Below are positions 15,542 through 22,981 of a stretch of DNA of 28,562 nucleotides, piece after piece. The notes under the pieces were generated by a model. It was not told the origin of the DNA. It ran no database searches and saw nothing but the letters and a program-made list of their open reading frames with translations. Position numbers and translations under genes: made by a program. Positions within the stretch are counted from its first letter, which is position 1. Every line of letters starts with the position of its first letter. The stretch covers positions 1 to 28,562 of the forward strand of contig CANHIR010000004.1 in the NCBI GenBank assembly GCA_947461015.1. The letters run 5' to 3'. The DNA comes from Bacteroidota bacterium (lineage in GTDB: Bacteria > Bacteroidota > Bacteroidia > Chitinophagales > Chitinophagaceae).

Positions 15542-16180
15542 CTATTGTTGCTGATCCTCCGCGTATAAGCGGTTATATTGGTCAATGCAAGCTACAACTT
15601 CCAATACGCCTTCCTTTTTTTCCGCGCTGGTCACAAAGCCTTGTGGTAAAAAAGGTAATATTTCTTTTAAGGTATCAAACATGGCTTGCACATTGCGCGC
15701 TACAACCGCTGGTTTTTCCTTGTCCGATTTTGTAAATATCAAAGTATATGGGATTTCCCATTGCACCATTTGTTCAATAAATTCTAGGTCAATTTTTTGA
15801 GGAGCATGCCTGCTATCAATCAAAACAAAAACACGGTTCAAATTGGGTCTTTTTCTCAAATAATTTTCAATCATTTGCTCCCATCTACGTCTACTGCTTT
15901 GTGATACTTTGGCAAATCCATACCCTGGCAAATCCACAATATACCATTTGTCCCATGGGCCCTTGCTTGTAGAGCTCATGATTTCAAAGTGATTGATTAA
16001 TTGAGTTTTTCCAGGAGTGCCTGAGGTTTTAGCAAGATTCTTTTGATTGCATAAAGCGTTAATGATGGAGGATTTCCCTACATTGCTTCGACCAATAAAT
16101 GCATATTCAGGTTGATCTAACTTTGGACACTGTTCATAACCAGGGCTAGATATTAAATAAGTTGCTTTGTTAATTTTCAT
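15542..16180 (-). CDS. engB: Ribosome biogenesis GTPase EngB (YsxC/YihA)
   Basis: EngB is an essential small GTPase needed for late assembly of the large ribosomal subunit. The 212-residue product carries all G motifs: P-loop FIGRSNVGKSSIINAL (about residues 29-44), the switch-I region TSGTPGKTQLINHF, G3 DLPGYGFAKVS, G4 FTKSDK and G5 TSAEKKEG. Length is usual. I place the start at ATG 16180 (MKINKATYL), which matches family N-termini; an in-frame ATG at 16190-16192, adjacent to the preceding stop, would add four residues. It lies 13 bases after the haem-binding-domain gene and is probably co-transcribed with it. Confidence 0.95.
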   Translation of the reverse strand: MKINKATYLISSPGYEQCPKLDQPEYAFIGRSNVGKSSIINALCNQKNLAKTSGTPGKTQLINHFEIMSSTSKGPWDKWYIVDLPGYGFAKVSQSSRRRWEQMIENYLRKRPNLNRVFVLIDSRHAPQKIDLEFIEQMVQWEIPYTLIFTKSDKEKPAVVARNVQAMFDTLKEILPFLPQGFVTSAEKKEGVLEVVACIDQYNRLYAEDQQQ

Positions 16181-16193
16181 ATGTATACCCATC

Positions 16194-16700
16194 CTATTTT
16201 TCAGACTCCTCTTTAGTTCTCTTTTTTAATTGCAAACTGTCTTTTGGATAAATTGCTTCCATATTACTTACAATATTTTGAAACCAATTGATAAGTAAAT
16301 CCTTTTCTTCTTTGGTTAGTTTTGCATCTTTATGTATGATGGTGTAGGAAGGTAGGGGCATTTCATCTTTTTCAATTTGTTCAATTGCTTCTTTTAATTT
16401 ATGATGTTGTAATCCAATTTTCTTATTGGTGAATTCATCAAAATTGATCTCTTTTTTTCCTTCTTTTACATGGTTGTTTATCCAATAACCAAGTGGTTGA
16501 ATATTAGTGTACCATGGGTAGTTTGTATTGTTACTATGGCAATCGGCACACGCTTTATCAAACACTACTTTTACATTATTGGGCATGTCGTACTTTGTGG
16601 TAATTGCAAAGTCTTTATTGCCTTTGTTGTTTTTTGCAGGGCGAATAAATTGAATAATCACCAAGGCTACTAATAACACAATAAGAATTTTCTTTATCAT
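16194..16700 (-). CDS. Haem-binding-domain (Haem_bd) membrane-anchored protein
   Basis: The 168-residue product has an N-terminal hydrophobic anchor or signal (KKILIVLLVALVIIQFI, residues 3-19) and one c-type heme motif CADCH (Cys51, Cys54, His55) in VVFDKACADCHSNNTNYPWY, followed by PLGYWINNHVKEGKKEINFDEF. This is the pattern of the Haem_bd domain, common in Bacteroidota, and suggests a periplasmic monoheme electron carrier or sensor; the partner is unknown. The ATG at 16700 is preferred over an upstream in-frame start at 16727 because it leaves the usual Lys-rich start of a signal anchor. The gene sits between gpmI and engB, reading in the same direction. Confidence 0.82.
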   Translation of the reverse strand: MIKKILIVLLVALVIIQFIRPAKNNKGNKDFAITTKYDMPNNVKVVFDKACADCHSNNTNYPWYTNIQPLGYWINNHVKEGKKEINFDEFTNKKIGLQHHKLKEAIEQIEKDEMPLPSYTIIHKDAKLTKEEKDLLINWFQNIVSNMEAIYPKDSLQLKKRTKEESEK

Positions 16701-16763
16701 CACTTGTAATTTTGAAAGGTTAATCAACTATTTTGTTGATACTTTAAAAGTAAGTTATTTAAT

Positions 16764-18281
16764 TTAGATCAACAGTTTTCCTGTCATTTCCTTTGGTATT
16801 GCCACGCCCATCATGTGTAAAATAGTAGGTGCAATATCTCCTAACTTGCCAGGATGAATGGTTCCGTTCCATTCTTTATCAATGATAAACAAGGGTACCA
16901 AGTTGGTGGTATGGGCCGTATTGGGGCTACCATCCTCATTTATCATATAGTCTGCGTTTCCATGGTCTGCTGTTAAGAAAATGGTATATCCGTTGTTTAA
17001 ACCAGCTGTTACAATTTGCTCTACACAAGCATCAACGGTTTCCACTGCTTTTACAACGGCACTAAAAATTCCGGTGTGACCTACCATGTCCGCATTGGCA
17101 TAGTTTAAGCATATAAAGTCGGGATTGCCCGCATTTATCTCGGGCAATAACTTATCGGTTAATTCTTTTGCACTCATTTCTGGTTGTAAATCATAGGTAG
17201 CCACTTTTGGAGAAGGTGCCATAATGCGAGACTCTCCTTCAAAGGGTACTTCGCGCCCACCACTAAAGAAGAAAGTTACGTGCGGATATTTTTCCGTTTC
17301 TGCGATTCGAATTTGTTTTTTATGATTTTGAGACAATACATCCCCCAAGGTGTTTACTAAATTATCGTTTTCAAAAATGACGTTAACATTTTTAAAGGTT
17401 TCATCATATTTTGTTATAGTGGTGTAATACAAATCCAATTTTTTCATTCCAAATTCGGGAAAATCGTTTTGAGATAACACTTCTGTTATTTCTCTACAAC
17501 GATCGGTTCTGAAATTAAAGCACAAAACAGCATCTCCGGATTGAATGCTTGCAATAGGAGTCCCATTTTCTAATAATACAGTAGGTTTGATAAATTCATC
17601 CGTTATATCTTTTGCATAATTTTCTTGAATCGCTTCTAGGGCCGAGTTTGCAGTGGGCCCTTTAGCATTAACCAAAGCATCATATGCCAATTGTACTCTT
17701 TCCCATCTTTTGTCCCTATCCATAGCATAATACCTTCCACTTATGGTTGCTATTTTACCAACGGAAGTTTTTAAATGCGATTCTACATTTTCTACAAAAG
17801 CAAACCCACTTTTTGGATCGGTGTCTCTGCCATCCGTGAATGCATGAATAAATACATTGGTTAATCCTTCCTTTTTACAAATATCACAAATGGCTTTTAA
17901 GTGTGAAGTATGCGCATGCACTCCGCCGTCACTCACCAATCCTAATAAATGTAAAGGCTTATTATTTTGCTTTGCGTATTCAATAGAAGCCAATAAGGTT
18001 GGATTGCTTGCCAATGCGCCATCCCGAACCGCAACGTTTATTCTTTGTAATTCCTGATAAACAATTCTGCCTGCCCCTAAGTTTAAATGACCCACTTCAC
18101 TGTTTCCCATTTGCCCTTCGGGTAAACCTACCGCTTCTCCACAAGTGATTAAAGTAGAATTAGGATATTTGCTATATAGACTTTGCACAAAAGGTACTTT
18201 TGCTTGCTGAATTGCATCAGACAGCGGTACTTTTCCTAAACCCCATCCATCCATTATAACTAGCATTACTTTTTTTGACAT
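16764..18281 (-). CDS. gpmI: 2,3-bisphosphoglycerate-independent phosphoglycerate mutase
   Basis: GpmI interconverts 3- and 2-phosphoglycerate in glycolysis using two manganese ions and a phosphoserine. The 505-residue product shows the N-terminal metal-binding MDGWG (Asp11), the catalytic serine motif GQMGNSEVGHLNLGAGR (Ser61), HAFTDGRDTDPKSG, the FNFRTDRCRE segment, NYANADMVGHTGIFSA and FLTADHGNADYM, the last two holding metal ligands. The length and motifs are complete. Its upstream region (18282-18400) is shared with the divergent DUF4783 gene. The stop is 63 bases before the haem-binding-domain gene; a 6-bp stem (16723-16740) lies there but without a T-run. Confidence 0.97.
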   Translation of the reverse strand: MSKKVMLVIMDGWGLGKVPLSDAIQQAKVPFVQSLYSKYPNSTLITCGEAVGLPEGQMGNSEVGHLNLGAGRIVYQELQRINVAVRDGALASNPTLLASIEYAKQNNKPLHLLGLVSDGGVHAHTSHLKAICDICKKEGLTNVFIHAFTDGRDTDPKSGFAFVENVESHLKTSVGKIATISGRYYAMDRDKRWERVQLAYDALVNAKGPTANSALEAIQENYAKDITDEFIKPTVLLENGTPIASIQSGDAVLCFNFRTDRCREITEVLSQNDFPEFGMKKLDLYYTTITKYDETFKNVNVIFENDNLVNTLGDVLSQNHKKQIRIAETEKYPHVTFFFSGGREVPFEGESRIMAPSPKVATYDLQPEMSAKELTDKLLPEINAGNPDFICLNYANADMVGHTGIFSAVVKAVETVDACVEQIVTAGLNNGYTIFLTADHGNADYMINEDGSPNTAHTTNLVPLFIIDKEWNGTIHPGKLGDIAPTILHMMGVAIPKEMTGKLLI

Positions 18282-18347
18282 TTTTTTATATATTTTATTA
18301 CTTACGATTGCTTAATTTTACTTTAACAGCAGCTCAAAGTTTCAAAA

Positions 18348-18364
18348 TTGTAAGCACATTACAA
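18348..18364. promoter_or_regulatory. Inverted repeat between gpmI and the DUF4783 gene
   Basis: TTGTAA-GCACA-TTACAA is a perfect 6-bp inverted repeat with a 5-base spacer in the 119-base divergent region. Size and symmetry suit a dimeric DNA-binding protein site. I found no exact TAnnTTTG element for either gene here. Confidence 0.25.
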
Positions 18365-18400
18365 ACTTTAAACTGTTATAATTAACATCAAGCCTTAAAA

Positions 18401-18787
18401 ATGAGAAAATTACATAAATATATACTGCTAATCCTTTTGGTCATGGGGAGCTCCAGCCTATATGCGCAGCGTGACACAGAGGCATTGATTCAAAATTTGC
18501 AAACCGCTAATTTTAATAATTTACTGTCATTTTGGGATAATGAGGTGGAAGTAAACATGCCTGATATGGCCGGAAAACAATATAATGCCAAAGATGCGAA
18601 TGAGTTATTAAAGGCATTTTTTAATAAAAAAAATATACTGGGGTTTGAAAAAAGTGCAGCAAGGCAAGTGGGTAGTACAGTATATTTAACAGGAAAATTA
18701 TTATCTGCGAATGCGAAATATAATATTACTTTATTGATACAGCAAAACAGTAAAGCATTTTCTATTATTAGTGTTAGAGTAAACTAA
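18401..18787 (+). CDS. DUF4783 secreted/periplasmic protein
   Basis: The 128-residue product has a typical signal peptide (KYILLILLVMGSSSLYA, then QRDTEAL) and a compact alpha+beta domain resembling the NTF2/SnoaL-like fold, as seen in DUF4783 (LQTANFNNLLSFWDNEVEVNMPD; DANELLKAFF; VYLTGKLLSANAKYNITLLIQ; AFSIISVRVN). This Bacteroidota family has no known function; the protein is probably exported to the periplasm. It precedes the SUI1-type gene by 32 bases and is probably co-transcribed. Confidence 0.75.
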   Translation: MRKLHKYILLILLVMGSSSLYAQRDTEALIQNLQTANFNNLLSFWDNEVEVNMPDMAGKQYNAKDANELLKAFFNKKNILGFEKSAARQVGSTVYLTGKLLSANAKYNITLLIQQNSKAFSIISVRVN

Positions 18788-18819
18788 ATTTGTTTAGTTA
18801 AATTAATTTTTTACAGTGT

Positions 18820-19158
18820 ATGGGAAAAAATAATAAAGAGCAAAGTTCCCCTTTCGTTTATAGTACCAATCCAGATTTCAAACCAGTTGCCGAAGCAGAA
18901 ATTGTTTTAACCTTACCCAATTTGGAGCAACCTCTTAGGGTGATCCTTGAAACAAAACATAGGGCTGGAAAAACGGTAACCATTGTTTATGGATTTCAAG
19001 GTAAAGAAGAGGATATGAATACATTGGGAAAAGCACTCAAAAATCACTGTGGAACTGGCGGCTCGGTGAAAGATGGTGAAATTATTATTCAAGGAGACCA
19101 TCGTCAAAAAGTATTCCAATTCTTAAAACAAAAAGGGTACAACAAAACTAAGTTATAG
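18820..19158 (+). CDS. SUI1/eIF1-family translation factor (YciH-like)
   Basis: The 112-residue product has a short polar N-terminal tail and a SUI1 domain: LRVILETKHRAGKTVTIVYGF, then LGKALKNHCGTGGSVKDGEIIIQGDH and VFQFLKQKGY. The KKxCGTGG-type core matches YciH of Escherichia coli, a distant relative of eukaryotic eIF1 that can affect start-site fidelity of initiation complexes in vitro. Its exact cellular role in bacteria is not settled. Its stop codon is separated by a single base from the stop codon of the convergent dnaX. Confidence 0.9.
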   Translation: MGKNNKEQSSPFVYSTNPDFKPVAEAEIVLTLPNLEQPLRVILETKHRAGKTVTIVYGFQGKEEDMNTLGKALKNHCGTGGSVKDGEIIIQGDHRQKVFQFLKQKGYNKTKL

Positions 19159-19159
19159 C

Positions 19160-20974
19160 TTAAAAGTAAACCTCTAAATTGCAGCGTTTTTTTAAGGCAG
19201 CTACCAAGGGGTATTGCTCCGCGATTCGATCGTATTTTTGTTTGCTATTTAGGCGCATGTGCAAAGGCACGTCTTCTTTTTCACCAGCTTCTACTATTAT
19301 ATCAAACATAATAGCCCTGTTTTGAAATTCGCTCCATACTTTTTCTAATACATTCATTCTTTCTTGCTCCACAAACTTTTGTGCGGTTAAGGCACCCACG
19401 GTTACTGTAAAATGCAATTCGTCTTCCATTTTTAATTGGGCCACTTTAAAAGTGCCAGCAGATGCATGCTTTGCAATAGATTCCAAATATACTGCATATT
19501 CATCCCAGCATTTTTGCAATAAATCTAATGAAAGTGGAATGGATTCTTTTACTTCTTCAATGTCATAATCCTTGCCATATTTTTGTTGCAGTACAGCCAA
19601 TAAATTCTTTTTTGGCCCATCATTATTTTCACTAGGAATAGGAGTTGATGCAGTTTGTACTGTAGCTGCTGCTTGTGAATTTAACGAGGAAGGCTTTTCG
19701 GCTAAAGTAGGCTTTGTAGGCTCAACATTTTTAATTGTTGCAGGCGTTTCAATTACCAATTTTGCTTCTGCATTTACCGAAATATTACTTAGTGGTACTA
19801 TTTTCTTTAAACGAATGGGATACTGAGCATCAACTAGTTTTTTTTTTACAATCTGGTGCTCGTCCAAACTTAACTCAATGGCTTGCGCTAAAAAATTTAA
19901 TTTAATAATGGCCATTTCAACGTGTAATCGTTTGTTACGGGCCATTTTAAATTGAATTTCTGCTTCATTCAAAATATTCAATGCGCTAATTAAATAAGGC
20001 GTACTTATTTGCTTAGCAGTGCTAACATACTGATCCCTCCATCCTTCAATGGACTCTAGCAATACGGCGCTAGCTGGATCCTTGCAAACCAATAAATTTC
20101 TTATGAAACTGGCAAGACCTGACATGACCATATCCCCTTCAAAACCTTTTTGATTGATTTCGTCATACAATAGCATTGCACTGGTTAAGTCTTGCTTTGA
20201 AAGATGTTCAAGGAGTTTGAAAAAGTATTCCTCGTCTAAAATGTTTAAATGCTCCAGGGTATTTTTGTAAGTTAATGCTCCATTAGAGAAACTTACAATT
20301 TTATCTAAAATACTTAAAGCATCACGCATGCAACCTTCGCTTTTTTGGGCAATTAATTGTAATGCGTTACGCTCTGCTTTAATGTGTTCTTTGCCAATAA
20401 TTTCTTCTAAATGTTCTACCGTATCATTAGAAGTAATTCTTTTAAAATCAAATATTTGACACCTACTTAAAATGGTCGGTAAAATTTTATGTTTTTCGGT
20501 GGTTGCTAAAATAAATATGGCATGGGGTGGGGGCTCTTCCAATGTTTTTAAAAATGCATTAAATGCACTGGCACTTAACATGTGCACCTCATCCACAATA
20601 TATACTTTGTATTTTCCAGCCTGTGGCGCAAAACGAACCTGGTCCACCAGGGTTCTGATATCGTCTACCGAGTTATTACTGGCTGCATCTAATTCATGAA
20701 TATTTAAACTCGCCCCTTTTTCAAAAGAAGTACAACTATCACACTGATTACAGGCTTCTCCTTCCTTTGTAATATTGGTACAATTAATAGTTTTTGCTAA
20801 AATACGTGCACAGGTTGTTTTACCCACGCCCCTTGGCCCACAAAACAAGAAGGCATGTGCCAAATGATTGTTTAAAATGGCATTTTTTAGCGTGGTCGTA
20901 ATATGCGACTGACCCACCACTGTATTAAAGTTCTGGGGCCTATATTTTCTGGCAGAAACAACAAAATTATCCAT
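19160..20974 (-). CDS. dnaX: DNA polymerase III subunit gamma/tau
   Basis: DnaX is the ATPase of the clamp loader that places the beta clamp on DNA and, as tau, links polymerase cores. The 604-residue product has ARKYRPQNFNTVVGQ at the N-terminus, Walker A GPRGVGKTT (residues 46-54), a zinc module with Cys65, Cys75, Cys78 and Cys81, Walker B VDEVH (127-131), sensor 1 TTE (158-160) and SRC (170-172). Domain III ends near residue 370; a Pro/Thr/Ala/Ser-rich linker (about 400-455) and a C-terminal tau-type domain follow. An A10 run at codons 376-379, at the end of domain III, could allow slippage to a short gamma form. It lies 76 bases after the GNAT-like gene in the same direction. Confidence 0.96.
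   Translation of the reverse strand: MDNFVVSARKYRPQNFNTVVGQSHITTTLKNAILNNHLAHAFLFCGPRGVGKTTCARILAKTINCTNITKEGEACNQCDSCTSFEKGASLNIHELDAASNNSVDDIRTLVDQVRFAPQAGKYKVYIVDEVHMLSASAFNAFLKTLEEPPPHAIFILATTEKHKILPTILSRCQIFDFKRITSNDTVEHLEEIIGKEHIKAERNALQLIAQKSEGCMRDALSILDKIVSFSNGALTYKNTLEHLNILDEEYFFKLLEHLSKQDLTSAMLLYDEINQKGFEGDMVMSGLASFIRNLLVCKDPASAVLLESIEGWRDQYVSTAKQISTPYLISALNILNEAEIQFKMARNKRLHVEMAIIKLNFLAQAIELSLDEHQIVKKKLVDAQYPIRLKKIVPLSNISVNAEAKLVIETPATIKNVEPTKPTLAEKPSSLNSQAAATVQTASTPIPSENNDGPKKNLLAVLQQKYGKDYDIEEVKESIPLSLDLLQKCWDEYAVYLESIAKHASAGTFKVAQLKMEDELHFTVTVGALTAQKFVEQERMNVLEKVWSEFQNRAIMFDIIVEAGEKEDVPLHMRLNSKQKYDRIAEQYPLVAALKKRCNLEVYF
19838..19847 (-). other. A10 slippery run in dnaX at the gamma/tau boundary
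   Basis: On the coding strand GTA AAA AAA AAA CTA contains ten consecutive A at codons 376-379. With one extra A the frame reads AAA ACT AGT TGA (381-residue product); with one A lost it reads AAA AAC TAG (379-residue product). Both products would keep domains I-III and lack the tau part. Confidence 0.55.
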
Positions 20975-21050
20975 AGTAGACGCGCAATATACACATTATC
21001 CCATAAAATTTTAAGGGCGTTTTATGCACATTTTTATTGCGATGCTTCTT

Positions 21051-22238
21051 TTATTTTTGGCTACTGTAATCCATAACAGGATGGCGCTCAAAGGGGTGGG
21101 TATTTGGATCAAATATACATCGGTAAGTAACCATATGTCTGCTTTGTTCGCCCCCTAAACTTTTGTAAATATTAAGCATTTTGGGATTCCAATCTGCAGC
21201 CCATCCCATTTCATACTCATTGTATTTTTTTAATTTATGTAATAAAAGTGAACAGGAATATATTAAGAAACTATCAATACCTAATGCCTGGTATTTTGGG
21301 ACTACGCCAAATGCCAAACCTGTGAGTTGATTGTTTTGTCCTGTCCATTTCATCCACATTAAATGTAGCTTTTGTAATAGCCCTAATTTACCATTAAAGT
21401 GTTTGAAGTATTGATTCACATCCGGGATATTAATGAACATGGCAATGGGCTCTTCCTTGTAATAAGCAAACCATATTACCCTTTGGTCCATAATTGGCGC
21501 TAAGGTTTTAAATAATTTCATTATCTGTTCAATGGTAATGGCTTTTGCCTCACCATGTTGCGCCCAAGCAGCATTGTATATGGTAACAAAGTCCTGCGCA
21601 TACTTTGACAATTGTTTTTTATCCAAATGTCTTGCAGTATAATCCGCCTTTGTTAAAAACCTTTCATAGCGTTCTTTAAATCGCGGCGGCAATTCATCTA
21701 ATAATTTGTTGCGATAATAATATTGATTGTAATAATTTTCAAAGCCATAATTCGTAAACAATTCTGCATAATAATTGGGATTAAAGGACATGCCATACAT
21801 GGGTTCCCTGTCAAAGCCTTCGTTCATTAATCCCCACCATTTATCACGATCACCAAAGTTAATTGGGCCATCCATGGCTTCCATGCCATTTTCGCTTAAC
21901 CATTCTTTGGCAGTATCAAACAATAAATTAGCGATAGCTTGGTTATGGATAGCATCAAAAAAACCAACACAGCCAACTGGATATTCAGTGCCCTTGTTAA
22001 CGTATTTGGGATAAAAAAAAGCAGCAATGCGACCAATAGGCTCCCCATTTTCATTTTGAGCAATCCAGCGGTTGGCTGCACCTCCTTCCTTGTATAATTT
22101 ATTTTTATTGGGATCGAAAACAGCTTCCACTTCATTGTCTAGTGGACGAATATAATTGGGGTTGTCTTTATTGGCAATAGCATTAAAGTCTAAGAAGGAG
22201 CGAATCAGGCTTGGTGTATTGACTTGTACAATTTGCAT
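21051..22238 (-). CDS. GNAT-like hypothetical protein
   Basis: The 395-residue product has no family name I am sure of. The middle and C-terminal parts look like GNAT acyltransferase folds: GEPIGRIAAFFYP (beta strand and bulge), NYGFENYYNQYYYRN, and later KEEPIAMFINIPD with LTGLAFGVVPKYQALGIDSFLIYSCSLLLHKLKKYNEYEMGWAADWNPKMLNIYKSLGG, where VVPKYQALGIDSFLI sits like the acetyl-CoA-binding loop and WNPKMLNIYKSLGG is a common GNAT end. Similar proteins (YghO-like) are often annotated as N-acetyltransferases without known substrate. It begins nine bases after the rsmE stop, so the two are clearly co-transcribed. No signal peptide is visible. Confidence 0.7.
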   Translation of the reverse strand: MQIVQVNTPSLIRSFLDFNAIANKDNPNYIRPLDNEVEAVFDPNKNKLYKEGGAANRWIAQNENGEPIGRIAAFFYPKYVNKGTEYPVGCVGFFDAIHNQAIANLLFDTAKEWLSENGMEAMDGPINFGDRDKWWGLMNEGFDREPMYGMSFNPNYYAELFTNYGFENYYNQYYYRNKLLDELPPRFKERYERFLTKADYTARHLDKKQLSKYAQDFVTIYNAAWAQHGEAKAITIEQIMKLFKTLAPIMDQRVIWFAYYKEEPIAMFINIPDVNQYFKHFNGKLGLLQKLHLMWMKWTGQNNQLTGLAFGVVPKYQALGIDSFLIYSCSLLLHKLKKYNEYEMGWAADWNPKMLNIYKSLGGEQSRHMVTYRCIFDPNTHPFERHPVMDYSSQK

Positions 22239-22247
22239 ATGAGCAAG

Positions 22248-22949
22248 TTAGAATTTTTTTAATACACTTAATGCAAACAGTCCAGCCGTTTCGGTTCTTA
22301 ATCGGGTAGGCCCTAAATGAATTGGGCTATAATGTAAGCCAATTGCTTTTTCAATTTCTGCATTTGAAAAATCGCCTTCTGGCCCAATGATTAATAAACA
22401 GTCATCGTTCACGGCAATACTTTTAATACTTTCTTTTTCGCCTTCGGCACAATGCGCAATTAATTTTTGCTTGGCGCTGTATTCGTTCACAAATTTATCA
22501 AATGCAATGGGTTCTGTTAAAATAGGCAACCATACTTGTTGGCTTTGAATCATAGCAGATTGCAAAATGTTTTGCATTCTTTCTGTTTTAAAACGTTCGT
22601 GTATGGTATGATCACAAATTAAGGGTACAATGGTATGCACACCCATTTCTGTGGCTTTTTCAAAAAGCCATTCCAACCTGGTTGCATTTTTTAAAAGCGA
22701 AATGCCCAATGTGATTTTTTGTGTTGCTGGTTCAATTGTTTTTATGGAATGTATTTGAACGGTGGTATTTCTTTTATCTGCAATGCTTATGGTTGCTTCA
22801 AACAATTGTCCAATACCATTGGTTAAATCAATACGATCGCCTGCCTTCATTCTTAACACTTGCACGCAATGCTTGCTACTTTCCTCACTAAGCGAAAAGC
22901 TGGAAGAGTTGTTTGTTAAAAGGGCTTCGTAAAAATAAGGAACAGCCAT
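22248..22949 (-). CDS. rsmE: 16S rRNA (uracil-1498-N3)-methyltransferase RsmE
   Basis: RsmE methylates N3 of U1498 in 16S rRNA of the small subunit using SAM. The 233-residue product has an N-terminal PUA-like barrel (HCVQVLRMKAGDRIDLTNGIG) and a SPOUT trefoil-knot domain with ERSKP-type region EWLFEKATEMGVHTIVPLICD, LLIIGPEGDFSNAEIEKA and the C-terminal knot motif LGPTRLRTETAGLFALSVL. All are characteristic. It lies 32 bases after dnaB and nine before the GNAT-like gene, in one apparent operon. Confidence 0.95.
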   Translation of the reverse strand: MAVPYFYEALLTNNSSSFSLSEESSKHCVQVLRMKAGDRIDLTNGIGQLFEATISIADKRNTTVQIHSIKTIEPATQKITLGISLLKNATRLEWLFEKATEMGVHTIVPLICDHTIHERFKTERMQNILQSAMIQSQQVWLPILTEPIAFDKFVNEYSAKQKLIAHCAEGEKESIKSIAVNDDCLLIIGPEGDFSNAEIEKAIGLHYSPIHLGPTRLRTETAGLFALSVLKKF

Positions 22950-22981
22950 GTGCTAGTAATTAATCAAAATATTGCGATAAA

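Noticed and set aside
16723..16740. ATCAAC-TATTTT-GTTGAT hairpin after gpmI as a terminator
   Set aside because: Only a 6-bp AT-rich stem and no T-run follows on the minus strand, so I do not call it.
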